Origin: Actinomycetota bacterium
Lineage (GTDB): Bacteria > Actinomycetota > Nitriliruptoria > Nitriliruptorales > Nitriliruptoraceae
Reading direction: 5' to 3'
DNA: 64,000 nucleotides
NCBI GenBank assembly: GCA_019347575.1
Contig: JAHWKY010000017.1
Span: 1-64,000, forward strand
A program made the position numbers and the translations under genes. Under the pieces are notes generated by a model that searched no databases, was not told where the DNA came from, and worked only from the letters and a program-made list of their open reading frames with translations. Position 1 is the stretch's first letter. Every line of letters begins with the position of its first letter. Positions 41,898-53,591 of the stretch are shown here, piece after piece.

Positions 41898-42988
41898 GGG
41901 GAGCACGCCGCGACCGCCTGCGGGCGCGCTTCGAGGACGTGGAGGTGGACGCGCTCGTCGTCACCGATCTCGTCAACGTGCGCTACCTGACCGGGTTCAC
42001 CGGCTCCAACGGTCGACTGGTCGTCGGACCCAGCGCCGACGCTGACGTGCTGATCACCGACGGCCGCTACGAGACCCAGGCCGCCGCCGAGGTAGGTGAG
42101 CTCCGTGTCGTCGTCGTTAGCTCTCGTGGCGTGGTCGACGAGACGGTCGAAGCGGTGCAGAGCGTGCAGCGGTGTGGGTTCGAGGCGGGGACCTTGCCCT
42201 GGCAGGCGGCCGAGGACCTGCGCGAGTCGTTGGCCGAGGAAGAGGTCGAGGCGGTCGCGGTCGAGGACGAGGTCGAGGAGCTGCGTCAGGTCAAGGACGA
42301 GGCCGAGATCGCCACCCTCCGGGCAGCGTGTGCCGTCACGGTGGACGCGCTGACGGCGACCCTCGAGCGCGTCGACGTCGGCATCACCGAGCGCCGCTTC
42401 GCCTTGTGGCTCGAGGCGGCCATGCTCGAACGTGGCGCGGAGGACCGGGCGTTCCACACCATCGTCGCGTCTGGCCCCAACTCCGCCATCCCGCACCACC
42501 GCGCTGGCGAGCGTCCCTTCGCGAAAGGGGACCTGGTGAAGGTGGACTTCGGGGCGCGGCTGGACGGCTACCACGCGGACTGCACGCGCACGTTCGCGCT
42601 CGGCGATCCGCTACCCGAGCTGGTCGACGTCCACGCGATCGTCGTCCGCGCCCAAGCGGCGGCCGTGGCCGCCGTCGTTGACGGCGTCGAGTCCAAGGCG
42701 GTCGACGCCGCCTGCCGCGACATCATCGAGGAGGCGGGCTACGGCGAACGCTTCGTCCACGGCACCGGGCACGGTGTGGGCCTAGCTATCCACGAGGCCC
42801 CGCTCCTGGGCTCCGAGGCGACTGGTACGCTCAGGCGTGGCATGACGATCACCGTCGAGCCGGGCATCTACCTCCCCGGTCTCGGCGGGGTCCGGATCGA
42901 GGACACGGTCGTCGTCGCCGACGACGGACCGCCCGAGGTCCTCACCGCGACCCCACCCGATCTGCCGCGCGACCTGCTCGTCCTCTGA
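41894..42988 (+). CDS. pepP: M24-family Xaa-Pro peptidase
   Basis: Metallopeptidase of 364 residues with a creatinase-like N-terminal domain (VTDLVNVRYLTGFTGSNG) and a pita-bread catalytic domain. The metal ligands are visible in VKVDFGARLDGYHADCTRTF (two Asp), GTGHGVGLAIHE (His), TVEPGIYLPG (Glu) and RIEDTVVV (Glu). The position between aroQ and efp is conserved in many Gram-positive bacteria. Specificity for X-Pro bonds is inferred from the family. Confidence 0.92.
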   Translation: MRGARRDRLRARFEDVEVDALVVTDLVNVRYLTGFTGSNGRLVVGPSADADVLITDGRYETQAAAEVGELRVVVVSSRGVVDETVEAVQSVQRCGFEAGTLPWQAAEDLRESLAEEEVEAVAVEDEVEELRQVKDEAEIATLRAACAVTVDALTATLERVDVGITERRFALWLEAAMLERGAEDRAFHTIVASGPNSAIPHHRAGERPFAKGDLVKVDFGARLDGYHADCTRTFALGDPLPELVDVHAIVVRAQAAAVAAVVDGVESKAVDAACRDIIEEAGYGERFVHGTGHGVGLAIHEAPLLGSEATGTLRRGMTITVEPGIYLPGLGGVRIEDTVVVADDGPPEVLTATPPDLPRDLLVL

Positions 42989-43019
42989 CGCGTCGCGCCG
43001 ATGCCCTGAAGGGACACCG

Positions 43020-43577
43020 ATGGTCTCGACCAACAACCTCAAGAACGGCATGACCCTGATCGTCGACGACAACCTGATGCAGGTGGTCGAGTTCCAGCAC
43101 GTCAAGCCGGGCAAGGGCGGGGCGTTCGTGCGCACCAAGCTACGCAACGTCGAGAGCGGCAAGGTCCTCGACAAGACCTTCCGCGCGGGCGAGGACGTGC
43201 CTCAGGCGATCATCCAGAAGAAGGAACTGCAGTACCTGTACAACGACGGGCAGCACCTCGTCTTCATGGACACCACCACGTACGAGCAGACCCACGTCGC
43301 GGCGGATGCCATCGGGGACAGCGCGCGGTGGATCAAGGAGTCCGACACCATCGAGGTGCTCGACTACGAAGGCCGGATCGTCGGGGTCGAGTTACCGGCG
43401 TCGGTGACCCTCGAGGTGACCCAGACCGAACCCGGCGTCGCCGGCAACACGGTGCAGAACGCCACGAAACCGGCGACGCTCGAGACCGGCGTGGTCGTGC
43501 AGGTACCGCTGTTCATCAACGAGGGCGAGCGCATCAGGGTCGACACCCGCAGCGGCGAGTACCAGTCGCGGGCGTGA
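43020..43577 (+). CDS. efp: Translation elongation factor P
   Basis: A three-domain, tRNA-shaped factor of 185 residues that relieves ribosome stalling at proline stretches. The KOW-like N-terminal domain carries VKPGKGGAFVRTKL, the loop whose tip residue is modified in some species; here the tip is PGKGG with Lys. The C-terminal OB-fold ends in INEGERIRVDTRSGEYQSRA. ATG 43020 has CTGAAGGG upstream. It overlaps nusB by 4 bp. Confidence 0.96.
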   Translation: MVSTNNLKNGMTLIVDDNLMQVVEFQHVKPGKGGAFVRTKLRNVESGKVLDKTFRAGEDVPQAIIQKKELQYLYNDGQHLVFMDTTTYEQTHVAADAIGDSARWIKESDTIEVLDYEGRIVGVELPASVTLEVTQTEPGVAGNTVQNATKPATLETGVVVQVPLFINEGERIRVDTRSGEYQSRA

Positions 43578-44008
43578 CCGACACCCCCGGGCAGCGACCT
43601 CACACGTTCCAACCAGCGGTCGCCCGTCGGCGCGCGCTCGACGTGCTGTTCGAGGCAGACGTCCGGCGCGAGCACCCCGTCGACACGCTCCAGCGGTTCC
43701 GAAGTGATGAGGATCCTGCGCTCGACCCGTTCGGTCGCGACCTCGTGCGGGGCGTCGGTGAGCACCTCGCCGAGCTCGACGAGATCATCGGCCGGCACTC
43801 GCGAAGCTGGAAGGTCCCGCGCATGCCAGCGGTCGACCGCACCATCCTGCGCATCGCCACCTACGAGCTCATCCACCACGCGGGTACACCGGCCGCGGTG
43901 GTCATCGACGAGGCCATCGAGGCGGCCAAGGCGCTGTCGACCGACGACTCGCCACGGTTCATCAACGGTGTCCTGGAGGCGATCCGGGGCGAGGTTCGGG
44001 GCGGCTGA
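43574..44008 (+). CDS. nusB: Transcription antitermination factor NusB
   Basis: A 144-residue all-helical protein that joins S10 and NusA/G in rRNA antitermination. The start is GTG 43574, in the GTGA overlap with efp; the first conserved helix is ARRRALDVLFEADVR. AVDRTILRIATYELIHH and VVIDEAIEAAKALSTDDSPRF (partial motif VIDEAIEAAK) with FINGVLEAI are NusB signatures. It ends the aro-efp-nusB operon. Confidence 0.94.
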   Translation: MTDTPGQRPHTFQPAVARRRALDVLFEADVRREHPVDTLQRFRSDEDPALDPFGRDLVRGVGEHLAELDEIIGRHSRSWKVPRMPAVDRTILRIATYELIHHAGTPAAVVIDEAIEAAKALSTDDSPRFINGVLEAIRGEVRGG

Positions 44009-44072
44009 CGGAAACGCGCGTGGAGGCGTGTTGTCGTCGCGATGAGGTGGCGGCCGGGCGGGGCGGCGGTGG

Positions 44073-44101
44073 TCGACGGGGGTGGGGGCACGGGGTACGC
44101 T
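44073..44101 (+). promoter_or_regulatory. Candidate pyr operon promoter
   Basis: TCGACG (44073-44078) and TACGCT (44096-44101) are separated by 17 bp. Transcription would start near 44108 and produce a leader of about 45 nt before the short ORF at 44154, which contains the PyrR-binding motif. The assignment is by pattern only. Confidence 0.5.
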
Positions 44102-44122
44102 GGCGCGACCTTCCCTTTAACG

Positions 44123-44150
44123 ACCGGTCCCGTGAGGCCGGGAAGGGAGC
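44123..44150 (+). promoter_or_regulatory. PyrR-binding RNA element
   Basis: In the transcript, CCGG at 44124-44127 pairs with CCGG at 44138-44141 and exposes UCCCGUGAGG, matching the PyrR-binding loop consensus seen in pyr leaders. It is followed immediately by the AAGGGAG ribosome site of the leader ORF (44143-44149). PyrR-dependent translational repression with such a loop is established in Mycobacterium smegmatis. Here UMP-bound PyrR would be expected to hide the ribosome site. Confidence 0.8.
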
Positions 44151-44153
44151 TAG

Positions 44154-44213
44154 ATGCAGCGGCTGCTGCGCCAGTACGCCCGTCCGCGCCGACCGAGCCA
44201 GGTCCGGCAGTGA
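44154..44213 (+). CDS. pyr leader peptide coupled to pyrR
   Basis: A 19-codon [22 protein letters not shown], beginning at ATG 44154, 4 bp after the GGGAG ribosome site inside the PyrR element. Its TGA stop (44211-44213) overlaps the GTG start of pyrR (44210-44212). It is Arg/Gln-rich with no membrane segment. Its likely role is translational coupling, so that repression at the PyrR loop reaches the operon. It has not been shown to be translated; the alternative is a pyrR start further upstream in another frame, which lacks support. Confidence 0.6.
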   Translation: MQRLLRQYARPRRPSQVRQ

Positions 44214-44764
44214 CGGGCGTTCGTGCTCCGGGCCGCGAGGTGCTCAGCGGCGACGACGTGGCTCGCGCCCTGCGCCGGCTCGCCCACGAGCTCATCGAGC
44301 GCCACCCCCAGCTCGACGATCTCGTCCTTATGGGCATCCGCACCCGGGGCGTGCACCTGTCGGAGCGACTCGCGCTCCTCCTCGAGGAGATCTCGGGGAC
44401 CGAGGTCCCGCGCGGCGAGCTCGACGTGACGCTCTACCGCGACGACATCGGACACCGCGGCCCGCTCCCGCTGGGCCGGACCCACTTCCCGGTCGACATC
44501 GACGGCCGCACCGTGGTGCTCGTCGACGACGTGCTCTACACCGGTCGCACCATCCGCGCCGCGATGGAGGCGGTCTTCGAGGTCGGACGCCCCGCCGCGA
44601 TCCGGCTCGTCGCGCTGGTGGATCGCGGCCACCGCGAGCTGCCGATCCGGGCCGACCACGTCGGCAAGAACCTGCCGACCGCGGAGGACGAGGAGATCCG
44701 CGTCCTCGTCGACGAGGTCGACGATCGCGACGGTGTCATCATCGTCGAGGAGGGTGACGAGTGA
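44210..44764 (+). CDS. pyrR: Pyrimidine operon regulator PyrR / uracil phosphoribosyltransferase
   Basis: RNA-binding regulator of the operon and a PRTase-fold protein, 184 residues from GTG 44210. That start gives normal PyrR length, beginning before [44 protein letters not shown] and the PRPP loop [17 protein letters not shown] are visible. [18 protein letters not shown] is a PyrR-specific RNA-binding segment. A longer frame from 44042 exists but would cover the PyrR element. It overlaps pyrB by 4 bp. Confidence 0.95.
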   Translation: MTGVRAPGREVLSGDDVARALRRLAHELIERHPQLDDLVLMGIRTRGVHLSERLALLLEEISGTEVPRGELDVTLYRDDIGHRGPLPLGRTHFPVDIDGRTVVLVDDVLYTGRTIRAAMEAVFEVGRPAAIRLVALVDRGHRELPIRADHVGKNLPTAEDEEIRVLVDEVDDRDGVIIVEEGDE

Positions 44765-45726
44765 CCGCGACGACCGCCCCGCCGTCCCCGACGCTGGACC
44801 ACCTGCTCAGCATCGAGGATCTCGACGCTGACGCGATCGAGCTCATCCTCGAGACCGCCGAGTCGCTGCGCGAGATCGCCGAGCGGCCGATCAAGAAGGT
44901 GCCCACCCTGCGCGGCCGGACGGTCTGCAACCTCTTCCTCGAGGACTCCACCCGGACACGGATCAGCTTCGAGGTCGCGTCCAAGCGCCTCAGCGCGGAC
45001 GTCATCAACTTCACGGCCAAAGGCTCGAGCGTCAGCAAGGGCGAGTCGTTCAAGGACACCGCGCTGACGCTGCAGGCGATGGGCGTGGACGCGGTGGTGG
45101 TGCGCAGCGCCGCCGCCGGCGCCCCGCTGCAGCTGACGCGCTGGGTCGACGCGCACGTCATCAACGCCGGGGACGGCTGGCACCAGCACCCCACCCAGGC
45201 GCTGCTGGATCTGTTCACGATGCGACGCGCGCACGGCCGTCTCGAGGGCCTGAAGGTCGCGGTCGTCGGCGACGTCCTGCACAGCCGTGTGGCCCGCTCC
45301 GAGGTCCAGGCCCTGCGGATGGTGGGGGCGGACGTGACGGTGGTCGCGCCACCGACGCTGATGCCTCCCGACCCCAGCGCGTGGGACGTGCCGTTCACGA
45401 GCACTCTCGACCCGGTGCTGGCGGACCTCGACGTGCTCTACGTGCTGCGGGTGCAGCGCGAGCGGATGCACCGCCAGTTCTTTCCCAGCGTCCGCGAGTA
45501 CCGCCGTCACTGGGGCATCGACGCCGAGCGGCTGGCCCGTCTGCCCGACCACGCCATCGTCATGCACCCCGGCCCCATGAACCGCGGGGTCGAGATCGCC
45601 GCCGACGTGGCCGACGAGCACGAGGCCATCATCACCGACCAAGTCACCAACGGCATCGCCGTGCGTATGGCCGTGCTGTACCTGCTGCTGGGGCGCGACG
45701 GGGCGAAGGAGACCACCGATGCCTGA
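44761..45726 (+). CDS. pyrB: Aspartate carbamoyltransferase, catalytic chain
   Basis: Second step of UMP synthesis, 321 residues. The carbamoyl-phosphate motif is [32 protein letters not shown] holds the active-site His-Pro-Thr-Gln, and [13 protein letters not shown] the aspartate-loop residues. There is no regulatory pyrI gene nearby, as usual outside enterobacteria. It overlaps pyrR by 4 bp and pyrC by 8 bp. Confidence 0.96.
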   Translation: MTATTAPPSPTLDHLLSIEDLDADAIELILETAESLREIAERPIKKVPTLRGRTVCNLFLEDSTRTRISFEVASKRLSADVINFTAKGSSVSKGESFKDTALTLQAMGVDAVVVRSAAAGAPLQLTRWVDAHVINAGDGWHQHPTQALLDLFTMRRAHGRLEGLKVAVVGDVLHSRVARSEVQALRMVGADVTVVAPPTLMPPDPSAWDVPFTSTLDPVLADLDVLYVLRVQRERMHRQFFPSVREYRRHWGIDAERLARLPDHAIVMHPGPMNRGVEIAADVADEHEAIITDQVTNGIAVRMAVLYLLLGRDGAKETTDA

Positions 45727-47022
45727 GCTGCTGCTCAAGGGCGGGCGGGTCCTCGATCCCGCGTCGAGGCACGACGCGGTCACGGACGTGCGCATCGTGG
45801 ACGGGGCCATCGCCGAGATCGCATCCCACCTCACCGCTGACGCGCCGGACGCCGAGGTCGTCGACTGCGCCGCTCTGTGGGTCACGCCCGGGTTCGTCGA
45901 CCTGCACACCCACCTGCGCGAACCCGGCTTCGAGGACGCCGAGGACATCGCCAGCGGGACCGCAGCGGCCGCAGCGGGCGGCTACACCGCCGTCTGCGCG
46001 ATGGCCAACACCGATCCCGTGACCGACACCGCCGCCGTGGCTCACTCGGTGCGTCGCATCGGCAACGAGATCGGCCGCGCAGATGTCTTCCCCGTCGGGT
46101 CCATCACGCGCGGTCTGGCAGGGGAGACCCTCACCGAGTTCGGCGATCTCCTCCGCGTCGCCGGCGTGGACTTCTTCAGCGATGACGGCAAGCCGGTCGC
46201 CGACCCGCTCGTCATGCGCCGGGCGCTGCAGTACGCCACCGCCTTCGACGTCGTGATCTGCAACCACGCCGAGGACCCCAGCCTCACCGAGGACGCCCAG
46301 ATGAACGAGGGCGCGATGTCCTCCCTCCTCGGCCTCGCTGGGTGGCCCCACGAAGCCGAGGAGATCATGATCGCGCGTGACCTCATCTTGGCGGCCGGGG
46401 TCGGGGCGAGGCTGCACGTGCCGCACGTGAGCACCTACGGCGCGGTCGACCTCATCCGGCGGGCCAAGGCGCAGGGCGTCACCGTCACAGCCGAGGTGAC
46501 CCCCCACCACCTCACCCTCGACGACAGCCTCCTGGGCTCCTACGACGCCAACCTCAAGGTCAACCCGCCCCTGCGTACCTCGCGGGATGTGGCCGCGCTC
46601 CGGGGAGCGCTCGTCGACGGGACGATCGACGCGGTCGCGACCGATCACGCCCCCCACCCCCCCGAGCAGAAGGACCAGGAGTGGCACCACGCCCCCTGCG
46701 GGATGCTGGGCCTCGAGACTGCCTTCGCGGTGGTGCTCACCGAGCTGATCGAACCGGGCGTCATCGACGCCCTGACCGCCGTGGCGCGATTCACGACCGG
46801 TCCCGCACGGGTGCGTGACGTGGGTGAGCACGGCGCCGGAGTCGCCGTGGGGGCCGCCGCTAACCTCGCCGTCATCGACCCGGAAGCCCGCTGGACCGTC
46901 GAGGGGCGCAGACTGCACTCGCGCGCACGCAACACGCCGTTCGAAGGGCGCAAGCTCGTCGGCCGTCCCGTGCACACCCTGCTCCGTGGCCGGTTCACAC
47001 TGCGCGACGGTGAGGTGGTCGC

Positions 47023-47026
<4 letters not shown>
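45719..47026 (+). CDS. pyrC: Dihydroorotase (class I)
   Basis: Zinc amidohydrolase for the third step of UMP synthesis, 435 residues. [13 protein letters not shown] contains the two His metal ligands, CNHAED and LHVPHVST further His residues, and [12 protein letters not shown] the catalytic Asp. The C-terminal [18 protein letters not shown] and [13 protein letters not shown] match class I bacterial enzymes. The ATG start lies within the end of pyrB, and the stop overlaps carA. Confidence 0.95.
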
Positions 47027-48148
<1,122 letters not shown>

Positions 48149-48156
<8 letters not shown>

Positions 48157-48460
48157 CGAAGCGGTTGTACGGACGCGACCGGTGCGCGTGAAGATCTACG
48201 CGCGCAACGGGGCGGTGATCGACGGGCTCGCCCACATCAAGCCGGGCGCCTACCAGCGCCGGATCTCCGATGTGCTCAACCTCGGCCAGGTCAAGTACAT
48301 GGCCGTGACCGACTGCACCTACACCCTCCCGGGGGTCGAGGCGCGCGAGTCGGGCTGCATCCTCGTCAACACCGAGGACATCGTGATGCTCGACGCGGCG
48401 CCGCCGCGTCCCGGTGACGAGGACAAGTCCGAGCCGCTGCTGCCCGGCTCGTCGATGTGA
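48149..48460 (+). CDS. Conserved small protein between carA and carB (unknown function)
   Basis: A 103-residue soluble protein from GTG 48149, with GGGGAG 8 bp upstream and an 8-bp overlap with carA. The core VRVKIYARNGAVIDGLAHIKP, then YQRRISDVLNLG, YMAVTDCTY and CILVNTEDIVML, suggests a compact beta-rich fold. The tail is acidic and Pro-rich. It resembles uncharacterised actinobacterial proteins of the DUF6812 kind, recalled and not checked. carA and carB are normally adjacent, so a gene wedged between them and co-translated may serve carbamoyl-phosphate synthase, but nothing in the sequence proves this. Confidence 0.8.
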
Positions 48461-48472
48461 CCTAGGGAGTAC

Positions 48473-51400
48473 ATGCCCAAGCGCACCGACCTCTCCTCCG
48501 TCCTGGTCCTCGGATCCGGGCCGATCGTCATCGGTCAGGCCTGCGAGTTCGACTACTCGGGCACCCAGGCGCTCAAGGTCCTCCGCGAGGAGGGCCTCCG
48601 CGTGGTGCTCGTCAACTCCAACCCGGCCACGATCATGACCGACCCGGCGTTCGCCGACGCCACCTACATCGAGCCCCTGACCGTCGACACCGTGCGCGAG
48701 GTCATCGCCCAGGAGCGCCCCGACGCGCTGCTGCCGACACTGGGCGGCCAGACCGGTCTCAACCTCGCCGTGAACCTGGCCGAGGCCGGCGTGCTCGAGG
48801 AGTTCGGGGTCGAGATGCTCGGGGCCAGCCTCGACGCCATCCAGACCGCCGAGGACCGCCAACGCTTCAAGGACGCGATGACCGAGATCGGGCTCGAGAG
48901 CCCCGGGTCGGTCTACGTGCGCTCGGTGGACGGGGCGCTCGAGGCGGCGGAGCGGTTCGGCTACCCCCTGGTGCTGCGGCCGTCCTACACCCTGGGAGGC
49001 AAGGGCGGCGGCATCGCCTACGACGAGACCGAACTGATCGACAAGGTCCGTCAGGGGCTCGCGGAGTCGCCGGTCCACGAGATCCTCGTCGAGGAGTCGG
49101 TGGTCGGGTGGAAGGAATACGAGCTCGAGGTGATGCGCGACCGCGCGGACAACTGCGTGGTGATCTGTTCCATCGAGAACCTCGACGCGATGGGTGTCCA
49201 CACCGGCGACTCGATCACGGTCGCACCCGCGATGACGCTGTCCGACCGCGAGTACCAGCAGATGCGTGACGCCGCGTTCGCGTGCCTGCGCCGCATCGGG
49301 GTCGAGACCGGTGGCAGCAACGTGCAGTTCGCGGTCGATCCCGCCACCGGGCGCCAGCTCATCATCGAGATGAACCCGCGCGTGTCACGGTCATCGGCGC
49401 TGGCGTCGAAGGCGACCGGGTTCCCGATCGCCAAGATCGCGGCGAAGCTCGCGCTCGGTTACACGCTCGACGAGATCCCCAACGACATCACGCGGGAGAC
49501 CTACGCCGCCTTCGAGCCCACGATCGACTACGTCGTCGTAAAGCTCCCGCGCTTCGCCTTCGAGAAGTTCCGCGGCGTCGACGACACGCTCACGACGCGG
49601 ATGCACTCGGTCGGCGAGGCGATGGCGATCGGCCGGACGTTCAAGGAGGCGCTCAACAAGGGGCTGCGCTCGCTCGAGGACGGGCGTGTCGGCTTCGGGG
49701 CGGATGCCGCGCTCGACATCGACGACGAGGCGCTCCAAGCGTGGCTCACGCGGCCTCACGTCGCGCGACTCCGCGGTGTCGACGAGGCCCTGACCCGAGG
49801 GTGGTCGGTCGAGACCGTCGCCGAGCTCACCGCGTACGACCCGTGGTTCGTCGACCAGTTGCGCCAGCTCATCGAGCGCCGCAAGGAGGTGCGCGCCGCC
49901 GAGCACCTCAACGCTATGCCCGTCGAGCTGCTGCGAGCGGCCAAGCGGGACGGCTTCAGCGACGCCCACCTCGCGCACCTGCTCGAGACGACCGAGCAGG
50001 CGGTCCGCCGCCGGCGCCTCGAGGCGGGGGTCACCCCGGTGTTCAAGACCGTCGATACCTGCGGGGCGGAGTTCGAGGCCCACACCCCCTACCACTACTC
50101 GACCTACGAGGACGAGGACGAGGTCACCGGCTCCGACCGACCCAAGGTGATGGTCCTCGGCAGCGGCCCCAACCGCATCGGGCAGGGGGTCGAGTTCGAC
50201 TACTGCTGCGTCCACGCGGTCTACGCGCTCGCGGAGGCCGGCTACGAGACCATCATGGTCAACTGCAACCCCGAGACGGTCTCGACCGACTACGACACCG
50301 CGGACCGTCTCTACTTCGAGCCGCTCACGTTCGAGGACGTGATCGCGATCTGCGACCGGGAGCAGCCCGTCGGCGTGCTCGTGCAGTTCGGGGGCCAGAC
50401 CCCGCTCAAGCTCGCGCATGCGCTCGAGCGGGCGGGCGTCACGGTGCTGGGTACGTCGCCCGACGCGATCGACGCCGCCGAGGACCGGGGGCGCTTCGGG
50501 GCGCTGCTGGAACGGCTGGACATCCCCTCGCCCCCAGGCGGCATCGCACGCAGCTTCGAGGAGGCCCGAGCCATCGCGGGGCGCATCGGCTACCCGGTCC
50601 TGGTCCGGCCCTCCTACGTGCTCGGCGGACGGGCGATGGAGATCGTCTACGACGAGCACATGCTCGGCGGCTACCTCGCCAGCGCCCTCGAGGCCGCTCC
50701 GGACCAGCCGATCCTGGTCGACCGGTTCCTGGAAGGGGCCATCGAGATCGACGTCGACGCGGTCTACGACGGCGACGAGGTCTTCGTCGGCGGCGTCCTC
50801 GAGCACATCGAGGAGGCCGGGATCCACTCGGGCGATTCAGCGTGCACGGTCCCGCCCATCACGCTCAGCCGCAGCCAGATCGGGGCCGTCCGCGACCACA
50901 CCCAGGCCATCGCCGCGGGCCTCGGTGTCGTGGGGCTCGTCAACATCCAGTTCGCGCTCAAGGACGACCTGCTCTACGTCATCGAGGCCAACCCTCGGGC
51001 GTCGCGGACGGTCCCGTTCGTGTCGAAGGCCACCGGGGTCGCCCTGGCGAAGATCGCTGCCCGGGTCATGGTGGGGGAGAAGCTCGCCGAACTCCGCGAA
51101 GCTGGTCTGCTCCCTGCCGGTGACGCCGTGACCGGTCCGCGCCCCGAGCACATCGCGGTCAAGGAGGCCGTGCTGCCCTTCGACCGCTTCCCGGGCGTCG
51201 ATGCGCTGCTCGGTCCGGAGATGCGCTCGACCGGCGAGGTCATGGGCATCGACCTCGACTTCGGCGCCGCGTTCGCCAAGTCGCAGGCCGGGACCGGCTC
51301 GATGGTCCTTCCCACCTCCGGCACGGTCTTCGTCTCGGTCGCCAACCGCGACAAGCGCAACATCGTCTTCCCGGTCAAGCGTCTGATCGACCTCGGGTTC

Positions 51401-51730
51401 GACATCGTCGCCACCGAGGGCACGGCCGAGGTGCTCAACCGCGCCGGGGTCCCGGCGAAGGTCGTCGGCAAGGTCAGCGAAGGCTCGCCCCACGTGGGCG
51501 AGCTGATCCAGGACGGCCACGTCCAGCTCGTGCTGAACACCCCGTTCGGCATCGGGGCGCGCAGCGACGGCTACGAGATCCGCCAGTACGCGGTCCAGAA
51601 CGGCATCCCCTGCATCACGACGATGGCGGGGATCCTCGCGGCGATCCAGGGCATCGAGTCGCTCGGTGGTCGTCGCACGGTCAGATCGCTCCAGGAGTAC
51701 CAGTACCGCTACCAGTCGGGCACGGCGTGA
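48473..51730 (+). CDS. carB: Carbamoyl-phosphate synthase large subunit
   Basis: ATP-dependent synthesis of carbamoyl phosphate, 1085 residues, full length. The two homologous halves each have an ATP-grasp domain: [21 protein letters not shown] with [17 protein letters not shown], and [20 protein letters not shown] with [37 protein letters not shown] and [18 protein letters not shown] mark the metal sites. A C-terminal MGS-like allosteric domain ([13 protein letters not shown] onward) follows. ATG 48473 has TAGGGAG upstream. It overlaps pyrK by 4 bp. Confidence 0.97.
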   Translation: MPKRTDLSSVLVLGSGPIVIGQACEFDYSGTQALKVLREEGLRVVLVNSNPATIMTDPAFADATYIEPLTVDTVREVIAQERPDALLPTLGGQTGLNLAVNLAEAGVLEEFGVEMLGASLDAIQTAEDRQRFKDAMTEIGLESPGSVYVRSVDGALEAAERFGYPLVLRPSYTLGGKGGGIAYDETELIDKVRQGLAESPVHEILVEESVVGWKEYELEVMRDRADNCVVICSIENLDAMGVHTGDSITVAPAMTLSDREYQQMRDAAFACLRRIGVETGGSNVQFAVDPATGRQLIIEMNPRVSRSSALASKATGFPIAKIAAKLALGYTLDEIPNDITRETYAAFEPTIDYVVVKLPRFAFEKFRGVDDTLTTRMHSVGEAMAIGRTFKEALNKGLRSLEDGRVGFGADAALDIDDEALQAWLTRPHVARLRGVDEALTRGWSVETVAELTAYDPWFVDQLRQLIERRKEVRAAEHLNAMPVELLRAAKRDGFSDAHLAHLLETTEQAVRRRRLEAGVTPVFKTVDTCGAEFEAHTPYHYSTYEDEDEVTGSDRPKVMVLGSGPNRIGQGVEFDYCCVHAVYALAEAGYETIMVNCNPETVSTDYDTADRLYFEPLTFEDVIAICDREQPVGVLVQFGGQTPLKLAHALERAGVTVLGTSPDAIDAAEDRGRFGALLERLDIPSPPGGIARSFEEARAIAGRIGYPVLVRPSYVLGGRAMEIVYDEHMLGGYLASALEAAPDQPILVDRFLEGAIEIDVDAVYDGDEVFVGGVLEHIEEAGIHSGDSACTVPPITLSRSQIGAVRDHTQAIAAGLGVVGLVNIQFALKDDLLYVIEANPRASRTVPFVSKATGVALAKIAARVMVGEKLAELREAGLLPAGDAVTGPRPEHIAVKEAVLPFDRFPGVDALLGPEMRSTGEVMGIDLDFGAAFAKSQAGTGSMVLPTSGTVFVSVANRDKRNIVFPVKRLIDLGFDIVATEGTAEVLNRAGVPAKVVGKVSEGSPHVGELIQDGHVQLVLNTPFGIGARSDGYEIRQYAVQNGIPCITTMAGILAAIQGIESLGGRRTVRSLQEYQYRYQSGTA

Positions 51731-52662
51731 CCACCTACCTGCGCAGCCGCGACCCCAACGTCTTCGGGCGTCCGGGTGACGGGCCGTTGAAGGTCCTCGC
51801 CGAGGTGATCCAGCGACGTCGCGACGGCGCCTACCACACGATCACCGTCGCGGCGCCCGACATCGCTGAACGCGCGAAGCCGGGTCAGTTCGTCAACGTC
51901 GCGGTCGAGGGCCCCGGCACCATCCTGCGCCGCCCCTTCTCGATCCACCGCGTGTCGAGCCAGGGACCGATCGCCGGCACCATCGACTTCGTCCTCGACG
52001 CGCACGGGCCGGGCACGGCGTGGCTAGCCGAGCGGCAGACCCACGACATCGTCGACGTCGTCGGGCCTCTGGGGAGCGCGTTCCCGATCCCGCAACAGAA
52101 CGTGCCGTGCCTCCTGGTCGGCGGGGGGTACGGCGTCGCCCCGCTGTTCTTCCTGTCCGAGGTCCTCACCCGGGCGGGGCTGCGCGTGGACATGATCGTC
52201 GGGGCGGCGAACGCGGAGCGCATCTACAACGCCATCGAGGCCAAGCGCATGACGGCCAGCGTGACCTTCACGACCGAGGATGGCTCGCTGGGCGTCGAAG
52301 GACTCGTGACCGACGCGATGGACGACGTGATCGCGGCCACCGGAACGCGGGTTATCTACGGCTGCGGACCGATGCCCATGCTCCGTGCCGTCAGCCTCCG
52401 CGCCAAGGAACGCGGCATCCCCTGCCAGATCGCGGTCGAGGAGCACATGGCCTGTGGCGTTGGCGTGTGCTGGACGTGCGTCATCCCGATCCGCTCGGCG
52501 AAGACGGGCCAGCTCCGCATGAAGCGGGCGTGCATCGACGGCCCGGTGTTCAGCGGAACACGCGTCGGATGGGACGTCTCGCGGTGGCACGTGCCCGACG
52601 GTGACGCCGTCGAGGACGTGGCTGAGCCCGGCACGCCCATCGAGGAAGGCGCGGACGAGTGA
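51727..52662 (+). CDS. pyrK: Dihydroorotate dehydrogenase electron transfer subunit
   Basis: FAD and 2Fe-2S protein of 311 residues passing electrons from dihydroorotate to NAD with class 1B PyrD. The FAD motif is [10 protein letters not shown], the NAD domain has [15 protein letters not shown] and YGCGPMPML, and the iron-sulfur cysteines are in [14 protein letters not shown] and [10 protein letters not shown]. It is longer than typical PyrK (about 250) because of an N-terminal extension and an acidic tail. It overlaps carB and pyrD by 4 bp each. Confidence 0.93.
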   Translation: MTTYLRSRDPNVFGRPGDGPLKVLAEVIQRRRDGAYHTITVAAPDIAERAKPGQFVNVAVEGPGTILRRPFSIHRVSSQGPIAGTIDFVLDAHGPGTAWLAERQTHDIVDVVGPLGSAFPIPQQNVPCLLVGGGYGVAPLFFLSEVLTRAGLRVDMIVGAANAERIYNAIEAKRMTASVTFTTEDGSLGVEGLVTDAMDDVIAATGTRVIYGCGPMPMLRAVSLRAKERGIPCQIAVEEHMACGVGVCWTCVIPIRSAKTGQLRMKRACIDGPVFSGTRVGWDVSRWHVPDGDAVEDVAEPGTPIEEGADE

Positions 52663-53591
52663 CCGTCGACGTGCGTGCCGATCTGGGGGCGCTGTCCCTG
52701 GACAACCCCATCGTCACCGCGTCGGGCTGCTTCGCGAGCGGTGCCGAGATCGACCGCTTCTACGACGTTGCGACGCTGGGTGCGGTGGTGGTGAAGTCGA
52801 TCACGCTCGAACCGCGCGAGGGACTGCCCCCGCCGCGCATGGCCGAGACCCCCTCGGGGATGCTCAACGCGATCGGCTTGCAGAACCCCGGCATCGACGG
52901 GTGGCTCGCCAAGGACCTGCCGTGGCTGCAGGGCAAGGGCGTTCCGGTGATCGTCTCCATCGCCGGCACGAGCGTCGACGAGTTCGCCGAGGTGGCCCGC
53001 CGGCTCCGTGGTCGCGCCGGTGTCGTCGGGGTCGAGGTCAACCTCAGCTGCCCGAACGTCGACCACCGGGGCCTGGTCTTTGCCTGCCACCCCGAGCCGT
53101 CCGCCGACGTGATCACCGCCGTCACGCGGGCCGTGGACGTCCCCGTCTTCGGCAAGCTCACCGCCGACGTGACCGACATCGTCTCAGTGGCGCGTGCCGT
53201 CATCGACGCCGGTGCCACCGGCCTGTCACTCATCAACACCCTCCTCGGGATGGCCATCGACGTCGAGTCCCGGCGCCCCACCCTCGCCAACGTCCTCGGT
53301 GGGCTATCGGGGCCAGCCATCCGCCCCGTCGCGGTGCGCAACGTTTTCCAGGTCCACCAGGCGATGCCGGACATCCCGATCATCGGGATGGGTGGCGTGC
53401 GCACCGTTCGCGACGTCGTCGAGTTCCTGCTCGCCGGTGCCAGTGCCGTCGCCGTCGGCACCGCGAACTTCGCTGATCCGTTCGCGGCCCACGATCTGCT
53501 GGCGGGCCTGCGCACGTGGATGGCCGACCACGGCGTGGCCAAGCTGTCCGAGCTGCGGGGCGCGGTGCAGATGCCGGACCGCGAGGCGTGA
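52659..53591 (+). CDS. pyrD: Dihydroorotate dehydrogenase, class 1B catalytic subunit
   Basis: FMN enzyme of 310 residues. NPIVTASGCFASG is the N-terminal FMN segment, VEVNLSCPNVDHRG carries the catalytic Cys of class 1 enzymes, and GLSLINTLLGMAID and GMGGVRTVRDVVEFLLAGA bind FMN. The pyrK partner next door supports class 1B (NAD-linked). The GTG start overlaps the pyrK stop. Confidence 0.95.
   Translation: MTVDVRADLGALSLDNPIVTASGCFASGAEIDRFYDVATLGAVVVKSITLEPREGLPPPRMAETPSGMLNAIGLQNPGIDGWLAKDLPWLQGKGVPVIVSIAGTSVDEFAEVARRLRGRAGVVGVEVNLSCPNVDHRGLVFACHPEPSADVITAVTRAVDVPVFGKLTADVTDIVSVARAVIDAGATGLSLINTLLGMAIDVESRRPTLANVLGGLSGPAIRPVAVRNVFQVHQAMPDIPIIGMGGVRTVRDVVEFLLAGASAVAVGTANFADPFAAHDLLAGLRTWMADHGVAKLSELRGAVQMPDREA

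Noticed and set aside
44042-44209. Longer PyrR with 56 extra N-terminal residues
   Set aside because: It would translate through the PyrR-binding RNA element and has a low-complexity Gly/Ala/Pro composition; GTG 44210 gives normal length and coupling.
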